Positions 1 to 7,492 of a stretch of DNA of 12,577 nt are shown piece by piece. The notes beneath the pieces are model-generated. The model was not told where the DNA came from and did not search any database. It was given only the letters and a program-made list of their open reading frames with translations. The position numbers and the translations under genes are program-made. Within the stretch, counting starts at the first letter, position 1. Each line of letters starts with the position of its first letter. The DNA comes from Pseudomonadota bacterium (GTDB taxonomy: Bacteria > Pseudomonadota > Gammaproteobacteria > Burkholderiales > Burkholderiaceae_B). The stretch spans positions 1 to 12,577 of the forward strand of contig JAFAGQ010000004.1 of assembly GCA_023422555.1 (NCBI GenBank), written 5' to 3'.

Positions 1-2352
1 CGTGCCGGTATTTCCATTGCCATGGGCGATATGGTGATTCCGACTGTGAAGGAAGAAATTCTGACGCAGGCCAGCAACGAGGTCAAAGAGATCGACAAGC
101 AGTATTCGTCTGGTCTGGTGACTTCCCAGGAACGTTATAACAACGTGGTTGATATCTGGGGCAAGGCCGGTGATAAAGTGGGTAAAGCCATGATGGAACA
201 ACTGGCGACAGAGCCAGTGGTAACCCGTCTGGGCGAAAATGCCCGCCAGGAATCGTTCAACTCCATCTACATGATGGCTGACTCCGGTGCCCGGGGTTCT
301 GCTGCACAGATTCGCCAGCTGGCTGGTATGCGTGGTCTGATGGCCAAACCTGACGGTTCGATCATCGAAACGCCAATTACCGCCAACTTCCGTGAAGGTC
401 TGAACGTGCTTCAGTACTTCATCTCCACTCACGGTGCACGTAAAGGTCTGGCCGATACCGCGCTGAAAACCGCGAACTCGGGTTACCTGACGCGTCGTCT
501 GGTTGACGTGACCCAGGATCTGGTCATCACCGAAACCGATTGCGGCACAACCAACGGCTATCTGATGAAAGCCCTGGTGGAAGGTGGTGAGGTTATCGAG
601 CCGCTGCGTGACCGTATTCTGGGTCGTGTAGCTGCCGCCGATATCGTCAATCCTGATACCCAGGAAACAGCGATTGCTGCCGGTACGCTGCTGGATGAAG
701 ATGCAGTTGAACTGATCGATCGCATCGGTGTGGATGAAGTCAAGATCCGCACACCGCTGACCTGCGAAACACGTCATGGTCTTTGCGCACACTGCTATGG
801 TCGTGACCTGGGTCGCGGCAATATGGTTAACACCGGCGAAGCCGTGGGTGTGATTGCAGCTCAGTCCATTGGTGAACCAGGTACACAGCTGACCATGCGT
901 ACGTTCCACATTGGTGGTGCGGCCTCGCGTGCAGCCATGGCCTCTTCGGTTGAAACCAAGTCTGCCGGTACTGTCGGATTTGCCGGCTCCATGCGGTATG
1001 TGACCAACGCCAAGAACGAGCGTGTGGCCATTTCCCGTTCCGGTGAGATCGTGATTTTTGACGACAGCAACCGCGAGCGCGAACGCCACAAGATTCCTTA
1101 TGGTGCGACCGTTCTGGTGGGTGACAACGACAGCGTAAAAGCAGGTACCCGTCTTGCAACATGGGATCCGCTGACTCGTCCTATCGTATCTGAATACTCC
1201 GGTTCCGTCCGCTTCGAAAATATCGAAGAAGGCCAGACCGTTGCCAAACAGGTCGACGAAGTGACCGGTCTGTCTACGCTGGTGGTCATCACGCCGAAAT
1301 CACGCGGCGGTAAAACGCTGATGCGTCCTCAGATTAAACTGATCAACGAGGCCGGTGAAGAGGTGAAGATTGCCGGTACGGATCACTCCGTGAATATTTC
1401 ATTCCCGGTCGGTGCGCTGATTACCGTGCGCGATGGCCAACAGGTCAATATCGGTGAGATTCTGGCTCGTATTCCTCAGGAATCCCAGAAAACCCGCGAT
1501 ATTACCGGGGGTCTGCCTCGTGTGGCCGAGCTGTTCGAAGCTCGTTCACCGAAAGACGCCGGTATGCTGGCCGATGTCACCGGTACGGTTTCCTTCGGTA
1601 AAGATACTAAAGGTAAACAGCGTCTGGTCATCACCGAAACTGACGGTACGGCCCATGAGTTCCTGATTCCGAAAGAGAAACAGGTTCTGGTGCACGACGG
1701 CCAGGTGGTTAACCAGGGTGAGATGATTGTGGACGGTCCGGCCGATCCTCACGATATTCTGCGTCTGCAGGGCATCGAGAAGCTGGCTACCTATATCGTT
1801 GACGAAGTTCAGGACGTTTACCGTCTGCAGGGCGTGAAGATCAATGACAAGCACATTGAAGTGATCGTTCGTCAGATGCTGCGTCGTGTGAATATCGTGG
1901 ATCCGGGTGATGCATCGTTCATTCCTGGTGAACAGGTTGAACGCGCCGAACTGCTCAACGAGAATGATCGCGTGATTGCCGAGGGTAAAATTCCCGCCAC
2001 TTACGAGAACATTCTGCTGGGTATTACCAAGGCCTCGCTCTCTACCGATTCGTTCATCTCGGCCGCTTCCTTCCAGGAAACGACTCGGGTTCTGACCGAA
2101 GCAGCCATCATGGGTAAACGTGATGAACTGCGTGGTCTGAAAGAAAACGTGATCGTGGGTCGCCTGATCCCTGCCGGTACCGGTCTGTCTTTCCACCTTG
2201 CCCGCAAGGCGAAAGAGGAAAACGAACGTGTGGAACGTGCTGCCGTGCGTGCCCAGGAGAATCCTTTCGAGGAATCGGCTCCTGTCACGCTCGACAATGT
2301 GTTCGCACCGTTGGGTACCAATAGCGACGAGGAACCGCCTGCCGCCGAGTAA
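1..2352 (+). CDS. rpoC: RNA polymerase subunit beta' (RpoC), C-terminal part, 5'-truncated by window edge
   Basis: This is the C-terminal 783 residues of the catalytic beta' subunit of RNA polymerase. The frame is open from base 1, so the ATG at 22 is internal and not a start. The four cysteines of the beta' zinc site are visible: one in DCGTTNG (codon 541) and three in CETRHGLCAHC (codons 763, 784, 793). The trigger-loop motif LTMRTFHIGGAASR begins near 889. The stretch ESFNSIYMMADSGARGSAAQ, the bridge-helix region, is at about 250-310. The NADFDGD catalytic loop must lie upstream of the window. E. coli RpoC has about 1407 residues, so roughly the first 620 are missing. The frame is intact to TAA at 2350-2352. 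It would normally be the last gene of the rpoBC operon, which fits the terminator immediately downstream. Confidence 0.99.
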   Translation, partial: RAGISIAMGDMVIPTVKEEILTQASNEVKEIDKQYSSGLVTSQERYNNVVDIWGKAGDKVGKAMMEQLATEPVVTRLGENARQESFNSIYMMADSGARGSAAQIRQLAGMRGLMAKPDGSIIETPITANFREGLNVLQYFISTHGARKGLADTALKTANSGYLTRRLVDVTQDLVITETDCGTTNGYLMKALVEGGEVIEPLRDRILGRVAAADIVNPDTQETAIAAGTLLDEDAVELIDRIGVDEVKIRTPLTCETRHGLCAHCYGRDLGRGNMVNTGEAVGVIAAQSIGEPGTQLTMRTFHIGGAASRAAMASSVETKSAGTVGFAGSMRYVTNAKNERVAISRSGEIVIFDDSNRERERHKIPYGATVLVGDNDSVKAGTRLATWDPLTRPIVSEYSGSVRFENIEEGQTVAKQVDEVTGLSTLVVITPKSRGGKTLMRPQIKLINEAGEEVKIAGTDHSVNISFPVGALITVRDGQQVNIGEILARIPQESQKTRDITGGLPRVAELFEARSPKDAGMLADVTGTVSFGKDTKGKQRLVITETDGTAHEFLIPKEKQVLVHDGQVVNQGEMIVDGPADPHDILRLQGIEKLATYIVDEVQDVYRLQGVKINDKHIEVIVRQMLRRVNIVDPGDASFIPGEQVERAELLNENDRVIAEGKIPATYENILLGITKASLSTDSFISAASFQETTRVLTEAAIMGKRDELRGLKENVIVGRLIPAGTGLSFHLARKAKEENERVERAAVRAQENPFEESAPVTLDNVFAPLGTNSDEEPPAAE

Positions 2353-2373
2353 TCGGTCAGGTCTTCCGTTGCA

Positions 2374-2391
2374 CCCCGGCTTCGGCCGGGG
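2374..2391 (+). other. UUCG tetraloop hairpin in rpoC 3' untranslated region
   Basis: CCCCGGC (2374-2380) and GCCGGGG (2385-2391) form a perfect 7-bp GC-rich stem closed by C(TTCG)G, an extra-stable tetraloop. No T-run follows, so it is not itself a terminator. It sits five bases before the terminator stem and may protect the 3' end of rpoBC mRNA or help stall polymerase; that role is inference. Confidence 0.7.
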
Positions 2392-2395
2392 CATC

Positions 2396-2431
2396 AAGCG
2401 CCCTGTAGCATGAACGCAGGGCGCTTTTTTT
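2396..2431 (+). terminator. Rho-independent terminator of rpoBC
   Basis: AAGCGCCCTG (2396-2405) pairs perfectly with CAGGGCGCTT (2417-2426) around an 11-nt loop, and the stem runs into a seven-T tract ending at 2431. It lies 44 bases after the rpoC stop codon and separates rpoC from serA. Confidence 0.92.
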
Positions 2432-2539
2432 ATGCACGCAATTCATGACGATATGAATAAATTCACCTCAGTTTAAGACTGCGCGCGGTACATTTGACTG
2501 GTGGCTGTGGCATTGCAAGACGCCGTCAGCGCATTTCGA

Positions 2540-2545
2540 TACAAT
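2540..2545 (+). promoter_or_regulatory. Probable -10 element of serA promoter
   Basis: TACAAT matches the sigma-70 -10 consensus at five of six positions and lies 39 bases before the serA ATG. The -35 position at 17-bp spacing (2517-2522, AAGACG) is a poor match. A promoter is needed here because the rpoC terminator lies upstream. The exact site is tentative. Confidence 0.4.
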
Positions 2546-2584
2546 AAATCTCCCCACACCCAACTGTAATAAGCGAAGAAACCC

Positions 2585-3814
2585 ATGGAAAAAGTGTCTC
2601 TTGATAAAAACAAAATCAAAATCGTGTTGCTCGAAGGCGTTCACCAGAACGCGCTGGATGTACTGCATGCATCGGGCTACACCAATATTGATTATCACAA
2701 AAAAGCATTGGAAGGCGATCAGCTCAAAGAAGCTGTTGCCGACGCACATTTCGTGGGGATTCGTTCGCGTACACAATTGACGGCAGAGGTTCTGGAGTCG
2801 GCCAGAAAACTGGTTGCCGTTGGCTGCTTCTGTATCGGTACCAATCAGGTAGACCTGCAGGCGGCCAAGCGCCTGGGTGTGCCGGTGTTCAATGCACCGT
2901 TTTCAAACACGCGTTCCGTGGCAGAACTGGTGCTGGCTGAACTGATCCTGCTGATGCGTCGTATTCCTGCTGCCAATGCAGAAGTGCACCGTGGTGAATG
3001 GATGAAATCCGCAGTAGGCAGTCACGAAGTACGCGGCAAGAAACTGGGTATCGTGGGCTATGGTCATATCGGAACACAGCTCTCTGTGCTGGCCGAAGCC
3101 CTGGGCATGGAAATCTATTTCTATGATATTGAAAGCAAGCTGCCTCTGGGTAATGCGCGCGTGGTCAACTCACTGACTGAACTGCTGAATATTTCAGATG
3201 TGGTTTCTCTGCACGTGCCGGAAAACGACAGCACCAAAAACCTGATGAGCGCAGAACGCATTGCACAGATGAAAGTGGGATCGCATCTGATCAATGCTTC
3301 CCGTGGTACCGTGGTTGACCTTGATGCACTGGCACAGGCACTGGAAGAGAAACGTCTGGCGGGTGCCGCTATTGACGTGTTCCCCGTTGAACCCAAATCA
3401 AACAACGAGGAATTCGTGTCTCCGCTGCGCAAGTTCGACAACGTGATTCTGACACCGCATATCGGCGGCTCCACGTCTGAAGCACAGGAGAATATCGGAA
3501 TTGAAGTGGCCAGCAAGCTGGTCAAATACTCCGACAACGGTTCTACACTGTCTGCCGTGAACTTCCCTGAAGTTTCTCTGCCAGAGAACAAGAGCGCACG
3601 CCGCTTCCTGCATATCCACGAGAACCGTCCCGGTGTCCTGACGGCAATCAACCAGGTGTTCCAGCAGGATGGCGTCAACATTGTGGGTCAGTACTTGCAG
3701 ACCGATCCGCAAAATGGCTACGTTGTTATTGATGTAGAAACGCCAGAGGTTGATAAAGCACTGGAGCAGCTCAAGGCGATTCCAGGTACGATCAAGGCGC
3801 GTGTATTGTATTGA
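2585..3814 (+). CDS. serA: D-3-phosphoglycerate dehydrogenase
   Basis: Cytoplasmic NAD-dependent enzyme that oxidises 3-phosphoglycerate to 3-phosphohydroxypyruvate, the first step of serine synthesis. The 409 residues align along their whole length with E. coli SerA (410 aa), including KLVAVGCFCIGTNQVD, the NAD-binding GIVGYGHIG (about 155-163) and NASRGTVVD. The catalytic residues fall at the E. coli positions: Arg240, Glu269 and His292. A C-terminal ACT domain begins near 340 (HIHENRPGVLTAIN). His345, Asn347 and Asn365 correspond to the serine-binding residues of E. coli SerA, so feedback inhibition by serine is expected. The ATG at 2585 gives the same N-terminus as the family (MEKVSLDKNKIK), although the ribosome binding site (GAAGAA, 2575-2580) is weak. 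The gene lies alone between two terminators. Confidence 0.98.
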   Translation: MEKVSLDKNKIKIVLLEGVHQNALDVLHASGYTNIDYHKKALEGDQLKEAVADAHFVGIRSRTQLTAEVLESARKLVAVGCFCIGTNQVDLQAAKRLGVPVFNAPFSNTRSVAELVLAELILLMRRIPAANAEVHRGEWMKSAVGSHEVRGKKLGIVGYGHIGTQLSVLAEALGMEIYFYDIESKLPLGNARVVNSLTELLNISDVVSLHVPENDSTKNLMSAERIAQMKVGSHLINASRGTVVDLDALAQALEEKRLAGAAIDVFPVEPKSNNEEFVSPLRKFDNVILTPHIGGSTSEAQENIGIEVASKLVKYSDNGSTLSAVNFPEVSLPENKSARRFLHIHENRPGVLTAINQVFQQDGVNIVGQYLQTDPQNGYVVIDVETPEVDKALEQLKAIPGTIKARVLY

Positions 3815-3822
3815 TCTGTGTG

Positions 3823-3863
3823 CTGGCAATGCCAGGGTCTGCGTGTCAATCAACAGGCAGACC
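3823..3863 (+). other. Two hairpins in the serA 3' untranslated region
   Basis: CTGGC-AAT-GCCAG (3823-3835) is followed at once by GGTCTGC (3836-3842) paired with GCAGACC (3857-3863) over a 14-nt loop. Both stems are perfect. Neither is followed by a T-run, so they belong to the transcript that ends at the terminator near 3975. Their function is not known. Confidence 0.55.
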
Positions 3864-3869
3864 GGATCT

Positions 3870-3899
3870 GATTTACGGTTGAGCGATTTACGGCTTAGC
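3870..3899 (+). repeat. 15-nt imperfect tandem duplication
   Basis: GATTTACGGTTGAGC (3870-3884) is followed directly by GATTTACGGCTTAGC (3885-3899), identical at 13 of 15 positions. It lies between the serA 3' hairpins and the terminator. Confidence 0.8.
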
Positions 3900-3940
3900 G
3901 TGAAGAGAATCTAAACAGAAGTCAGTCGCGCAGGTTCACA

Positions 3941-3975
3941 GCCCGTGGCTCCTTAGGGAGTGCACGGGCATTTTT
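3941..3975 (+). terminator. Rho-independent terminator of serA
   Basis: GCCCGTG (3941-3947) pairs with CACGGGC (3963-3969). An inner stem CTCC/GGAG extends the structure, and ATTTTT follows. It lies about 130 bases after the serA stop, so the serA transcript has a long 3' tail. Confidence 0.85.
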
Positions 3976-4111
3976 ATGGGCGTCATTATTATTTGTATTT
4001 GCGCCGCGTAGATCGATGCAGAATATTTGAACCGGGCGGGCGACGGTTTGTCACCGGGCAGGCCAATTTTGTGGACTTATTACAGGTCTCATAGAGGCCA
4101 GATAGAAGTCC

Positions 4112-4133
4112 GATCGATGCCTGATCGATGCCT
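4112..4133. repeat. 11-bp exact tandem duplication
   Basis: GATCGATGCCT is present twice in a row (4112-4122 and 4123-4133). A third GATCGATGC occurs at 4011-4019. The copies lie in the intergenic region beyond the serA terminator and have no evident function. Confidence 0.75.
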
Positions 4134-4144
4134 GAAGGAAGCAT

Positions 4145-4170
4145 GAAAAAGCATGATAAGGGCTTGCTTC
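4145..4170 (-). terminator. Weak terminator candidate for the sugar dehydrogenase gene
   Basis: Read on the minus strand, AAGCA (4169-4165) can pair with TGCTT (4153-4149) over an 11-nt loop, followed by a run of T. The five-pair stem is short and AT-rich, so this is only a candidate. Confidence 0.3.
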
Positions 4171-4225
4171 GCGCTTATAGTCGCGCCTGGGCCGGCAATT
4201 GCTGCCCTGTCGTTGTCGGTGTCAG

Positions 4226-5431
4226 CTATTTGTCCAGCCCCAGCCGAATCAGCTTGCCGTCGTTTGCATCCGTCAGAATATAAACGTAGCCGTCCGGGCC
4301 GACTTTCACATCACGTACGCGTTCTCCTTCGAACACCACTTCCTCATCCTTCAGCGTATTGCCATCCACTTTCAGGTGCAGCAGTTTTTGCTGAGAGAGG
4401 GCGCCGATGAAGACGGACTGCTTCCAGTCGGCGAACTTGTCGTTATCGTAGAAGGCCATACCGCTGATGGCGGGAGACACTTTCCAGGTGTAGATGGGCT
4501 GTGTCAGGCCTGGGCCGTCCGTACCTTTGGCTTCGGGAATGGGCAGGCCCGAGTAATTGACACCATAGGTGGCCAGTGGCCAGCCGTAATTTTTGCCGGC
4601 CTGAGGGATGTTGACTTCATCACCGCCGCGCGCCCCGTGTTCATTGGTCCAGAGAGCACCTGTCCAGGGGTTGAGCGCCGCCCCCTGCTGGTTGCGGTGG
4701 CCATAGGACCAGATTTCAGGACGTGCACCCTGTTTGTTCACGAAGGGATTGTCGTCCGGAATGCGACCGTCCGGAAAAAGCCGCACCACTTTTCCCTGAA
4801 GTTTGTCCAGGTCCTGCGAGGTGGGGCGCTGATTGTTTTCTCCCAAGGCAATGAACATATAGCCCTTGCGATCAAAGATGATGCGAGAGCCGAAGTGGTT
4901 TCCGGTGGACAGCTTGGGCTCCTGGCGGAAGATGGTTTTGAAGTCTTCAAGCCGGGTGTTGTCATCAGACAGACGTCCAAAGCCCACCGCTGTGCCGGCC
5001 TTGCCATCCTTGCCTTCTTCCGCATAACTCAGGTACACATGACGAGATTTGGCAAAATCCGGCGCCAGTGCCACATCCAGCAGACCGCCCTGGCCGCTGA
5101 CCCAGACTTTGGGTGTGCCACTGACGGCCGATGGCTTGTCGCTTCCTGGTTTCCAGTAATTGAGCGTTCCGGTGCGCTCGGTAATCAGCATGCCGGCGTT
5201 GTCCGGCAGAAATGCCATGGACCAGGGATGCTCAAGTCCTTCCAGGAGAATTTCATTCGAAATATTCTTTGCTACCGGCGCTTTGTCACCAGGAGAGAAA
5301 ACGGTATTGGCGCCAGCTGCGGTCACACCAGCCAGAGAGCCCAGCGCAAGTGCAGTTGTGATAATGCCATTTGCAATTTTTCTTTTAAGCGTGAAGGAGG
5401 AACGGGGCAAAATGTCGGTGGGGAAGGGCAT
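4226..5431 (-). CDS. yliI: Secreted PQQ-dependent aldose sugar dehydrogenase (YliI/Asd family)
   Basis: The 401-residue product fits soluble quinoprotein sugar dehydrogenases, which oxidise aldoses in the periplasm using pyrroloquinoline quinone. A Sec-type signal peptide is visible: basic KRK near residue 17, a hydrophobic stretch at about 22-38, and cleavage likely near 39-41. The mature part shows the six-bladed beta-propeller family motifs: LEHPWSMAFLPD (66-77), GQGGLLDVALAPDF (113-126), NHFGSRIIFD, whose His179 matches the catalytic base of Acinetobacter sGDH, PDGRIPDDNPF (about 210-220), and WSYGHRNQQG, whose Arg246-Asn247 match the PQQ contacts. NEHGARGGDEVN follows. The start at 5431 is supported by GGAG eight bases upstream, and no other in-frame Met occurs before the mature domain. 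No PQQ synthesis genes are in view, so the cofactor must come from elsewhere. It converges with serA. The exact sugar cannot be told. Confidence 0.93.
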   Translation of the reverse strand: MPFPTDILPRSSFTLKRKIANGIITTALALGSLAGVTAAGANTVFSPGDKAPVAKNISNEILLEGLEHPWSMAFLPDNAGMLITERTGTLNYWKPGSDKPSAVSGTPKVWVSGQGGLLDVALAPDFAKSRHVYLSYAEEGKDGKAGTAVGFGRLSDDNTRLEDFKTIFRQEPKLSTGNHFGSRIIFDRKGYMFIALGENNQRPTSQDLDKLQGKVVRLFPDGRIPDDNPFVNKQGARPEIWSYGHRNQQGAALNPWTGALWTNEHGARGGDEVNIPQAGKNYGWPLATYGVNYSGLPIPEAKGTDGPGLTQPIYTWKVSPAISGMAFYDNDKFADWKQSVFIGALSQQKLLHLKVDGNTLKDEEVVFEGERVRDVKVGPDGYVYILTDANDGKLIRLGLDK

Positions 5432-5487
5432 CGCAGGGTCTCCATGAAGTCATGCATTCGCATTCAACGATCCCTGACAATTTCCTG

Positions 5488-5508
5488 AAAGAGACCGGCA
5501 GTCTCTTT
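5488..5508. promoter_or_regulatory. Perfect dyad next to the dehydrogenase promoter
   Basis: AAAGAGAC (5488-5495) and GTCTCTTT (5501-5508) form a perfect 8-bp inverted repeat around CGGCA. On the minus strand it abuts and slightly overlaps a candidate -10 (TATAAA, 5512-5507), so it would cover the transcription start or form a hairpin at the 5' end of the dehydrogenase mRNA. It could be an operator or a leader hairpin. On the plus strand TTTTA follows, so it might instead act as a weak terminator. Confidence 0.45.
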
Positions 5509-5512
5509 TATA
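5507..5512 (-). promoter_or_regulatory. Candidate -10 of the sugar dehydrogenase gene
   Basis: TATAAA on the minus strand lies 75 bases upstream of the dehydrogenase ATG. No good -35 is found at 16-18 bp, so a regulator may assist, or the call may be wrong. Confidence 0.35.
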
Positions 5513-5557
5513 GCATGCTTTTTCGCACAGAGGGCTAAGGTGTTGAGACGGGTGATA

Positions 5558-5704
5558 TGACAGATGTGGCAGATGTGGAGAATGAGGGAGATAGGGCAGA
5601 TGAGGGACAGGTGATGAGGCAAATGAGGCTGATGAGGTAGATAAAGCAGATAAGGCAGATAAGAGGGCAGGAGGGCAGGTGATGAGGCAAATGATGTGGC
5701 AGTT
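5558..5704. repeat. Degenerate 9-nt purine-rich minisatellite
   Basis: About sixteen units of nine bases, with consensus close to GCAGATGAG, run through this stretch. Examples in phase are GATGAGGCA, AATGAGGCT, GATGAGGTA, GATAAAGCA and GATAAGGCA. GATGAGGCAAATGA occurs twice (5614 and 5681). The plus strand is almost free of C. Because the unit is three codons long, the minus-strand frames read as monotonous Leu/Pro/His tripeptide repeats, which explains the open frames seen there. Confidence 0.75.
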
Positions 5705-5961
5705 CTGGCGAATCCCCTTGCTGTCGTGCGATGATCGCCTCCGCCTGCGTAGAATCTGCATTATTTTGGTGCGTCACGCCTCAGACGTGGGATGATATCT
5801 CGTGTTCAGACAGGATTTGGTTCTCGCATGCAGCAGGAGTGCTCCGACAACGGCGGGTTCGCACGCGAGCATTGGGACAGTACGTGCTGAATGCGGCATC
5901 GATATACAAAAGCTGCATCCATACCCCATTGGCACAGCTCTTGCTTGAGGTCTTTAAATCG

Positions 5962-5967
5962 TATAGT
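5962..5967 (+). promoter_or_regulatory. Candidate -10 very close to the amidase start
   Basis: TATAGT matches the -10 consensus at five of six positions, and TTGCTT (5941-5946) lies 15 bp upstream as a possible -35. Transcription would start about 4-6 bases before the ATG at 5978, giving a nearly leaderless mRNA. The short spacer weakens the call. Confidence 0.3.
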
Positions 5968-5977
5968 GGAAAGGATC

Positions 5978-7360
5978 ATGGATCATTACGCCTTTACCTC
6001 AGTCGCCCAGCTTGCCAGCAGTCTGGATATGAATAGTGTCACATCCGAACTGTTGACGACGTTTTTTCTGAAGCGGATCGAGAAGTTCAACCCGATGCTG
6101 CATGCCTTCACCTGTGTCTTTCGGGAGCAGGCGCTGGCGCAGGCGCGGGAATCGGACGCCCGCAGGAAACAGGGGAAATCGCTGGGCGTGCTCGATGGTA
6201 TTCCGGTCGGCATTAAAGACATTTGTGATATTGAAGGGACCATCACGGCTTGTGGTTCGCGGCAGTGGGAGTCTCGGGTCAGTACGCAGACTGCGGATGT
6301 TGTTAAGCGCCTCCGTGCTCAGGGCGCCGTGATTATCGGCAAGACGCATACGGTGGAGTTTGCCTTTGGCAGCTGGGGCACGAATCCATTGCTGGAAACG
6401 CCAAGAAACCCCTGGGACAGACGATATCATCGCGTACCTGGCGGTTCTTCAAGTGGTTCTGGTGTGGCGGTGGCGGCAGGTCTGGTGCCTTGCGCACTCG
6501 GGACGGATACCGGGGGATCGGTACGGACTCCTGCGGCGCTCAACAGTATCACCGGCCTGAAGACGACCGTGGGCGCTATCGATACGACAGGTGTTTTCCC
6601 GTTATCGCAGACGCTGGACAGTATCGGACCCATGACCCGCTCGGCCGATGACGCGGCCCTGCTGTTTCACGCCCTGACACACGAACCTGGTCAGGCTCTG
6701 GAAGACCCCTGGCATCGTCTGCTGGATGATGGGAATGGGCTGGATGGCTTTCGGATCTGTGTGGTTCCCGATGAGGATTACGGCGTGCCGGTGCAGCGCG
6801 CCGTGCGCCTGGCAGTGCGCGATATGGTCAGGATGGTGGAAATGGCAGGGGCGAAGATCGTGCGTGAAGCGCCGCCGTTCAGCTTTGGAGACATGATGCG
6901 CGATTGCGGAAAATTGATCGCTGCCGAGGGATGGCGCGTGCATAAAGACTATATCCAGGATCCGTCCCAGCATTTCGGACCCTTTGTGCGCGACCGCCTG
7001 ATGGCCGGAAAGGCAATATCGGATATGCAATACGAGGATTTGCTCGCGACACACGCACAAATGCAGGTGGTGTGGGCAGAATGGATGGCCGACAAGCATG
7101 CGTTTATGCTGCCAACTTCTCCGATCAGTCCGATTCTACTGTCGGAAGTGGATGAGGCCAATACGCCGCTAGGTTGCTTTACCCGTTTCGTGAACTGGGT
7201 CAGAGGATGCGCGCTTGCCTTGCCTGCCGGTTTCGATCAGACCAATCTGCCTGTGAGTGTGCAGCTGGCGGGCAAGGCTGGCGATGAGCGCACACTTCTG
7301 CGCATCGGCAGTGTCATTCAGTCCATGACCGCCTGGCACGCGTATTCACCGACGCTTTGA
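5978..7360 (+). CDS. Amidase-signature family amidohydrolase
   Basis: The 460-residue enzyme belongs to the amidase signature family (GatA, fatty acid amide hydrolase, AtzF and relatives), which hydrolyses or transfers amide nitrogen. The Ser-cisSer-Lys triad is intact. Lys80 lies in DGIPVGIKD. Ser157 lies in the Gly/Ser-rich PGGSSSGSGVAVAAG. The nucleophile Ser181 lies in DTGGSVRTPAAL. The spacing agrees with FAAH and GatA. The start at 5978 is preferred because the conserved helical N-terminus begins there and GGAAAGGA (5968-5975) precedes it; an in-frame ATG at 5891 would add 29 residues unlike the family. No gatB or gatC is nearby and there is no C-terminal GatA tail, so a catabolic amidase is more likely than tRNA amidation. 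The substrate is unknown. It converges on the Lrp-type regulator, beyond which lies ocd, so a role in nitrogen release is plausible. Confidence 0.92.
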   Translation: MDHYAFTSVAQLASSLDMNSVTSELLTTFFLKRIEKFNPMLHAFTCVFREQALAQARESDARRKQGKSLGVLDGIPVGIKDICDIEGTITACGSRQWESRVSTQTADVVKRLRAQGAVIIGKTHTVEFAFGSWGTNPLLETPRNPWDRRYHRVPGGSSSGSGVAVAAGLVPCALGTDTGGSVRTPAALNSITGLKTTVGAIDTTGVFPLSQTLDSIGPMTRSADDAALLFHALTHEPGQALEDPWHRLLDDGNGLDGFRICVVPDEDYGVPVQRAVRLAVRDMVRMVEMAGAKIVREAPPFSFGDMMRDCGKLIAAEGWRVHKDYIQDPSQHFGPFVRDRLMAGKAISDMQYEDLLATHAQMQVVWAEWMADKHAFMLPTSPISPILLSEVDEANTPLGCFTRFVNWVRGCALALPAGFDQTNLPVSVQLAGKAGDERTLLRIGSVIQSMTAWHAYSPTL

Positions 7361-7492
7361 CCAGGGAATGAGCCTCTCTGCCGGGTTGTTTAATTGTTAG
7401 GTTGGCGGTTGGGCGAACTCAATTATTAAGATTTCTCCTCTCCCTGAGATCGAGTAACCAAGGAATGAAGTGGCTGGAATTCAGAAATTCTT

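Larger units (their letters stand above)
3815..4225. other. Gene-free gap between the convergent serA and sugar dehydrogenase genes
   Basis: I see no credible gene in this 411-nt stretch. It holds the structured 3' region of serA, the serA terminator, two short direct repeats and a weak terminator candidate for the minus-strand gene. GATCGATGC occurs three times (4011, 4112, 4123), the last two as an exact 11-bp tandem GATCGATGCCT. Confidence 0.7.
5432..5977. other. Divergent intergenic region between sugar dehydrogenase and amidase genes
   Basis: A 546-nt gap with no convincing gene. It contains the probable control region of the minus-strand dehydrogenase (5488-5512), a long purine-rich degenerate tandem repeat (about 5558-5704), and about 270 nt of unremarkable sequence before the amidase. 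Short open frames on both strands here lack ribosome binding sites and recognisable protein features. Confidence 0.65.

Noticed and set aside
1546..2397. Minus-strand open frame of 283 codons over the end of rpoC
   Set aside because: It lies opposite highly conserved rpoC sequence and extends into the rpoC hairpin. It reflects rpoC codon bias.
4199..5488. Plus-strand open frame of 429 codons
   Set aside because: It mirrors the minus-strand PQQ sugar dehydrogenase, which has a signal peptide, a ribosome binding site and full family motifs. The plus-strand product resembles no known protein and has no ribosome binding site.
5450..5777. Two Leu/Pro/His- and Ile/Cys-rich minus-strand frames (103 and 80 codons)
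   Set aside because: They are translations of the 9-nt tandem repeat, which keeps frames open because its unit is three codons. No ribosome binding site or recognisable domain is present.
5891..5977. N-terminal extension of the amidase to an ATG at 5891
   Set aside because: The 29 added residues do not resemble amidase N-termini, and the ATG at 5978 has a better upstream context.
5731..6036. Plus-strand frame of 101 codons before the amidase
   Set aside because: It overlaps the amidase start in another frame, lacks a ribosome binding site, and shows no protein-like pattern.
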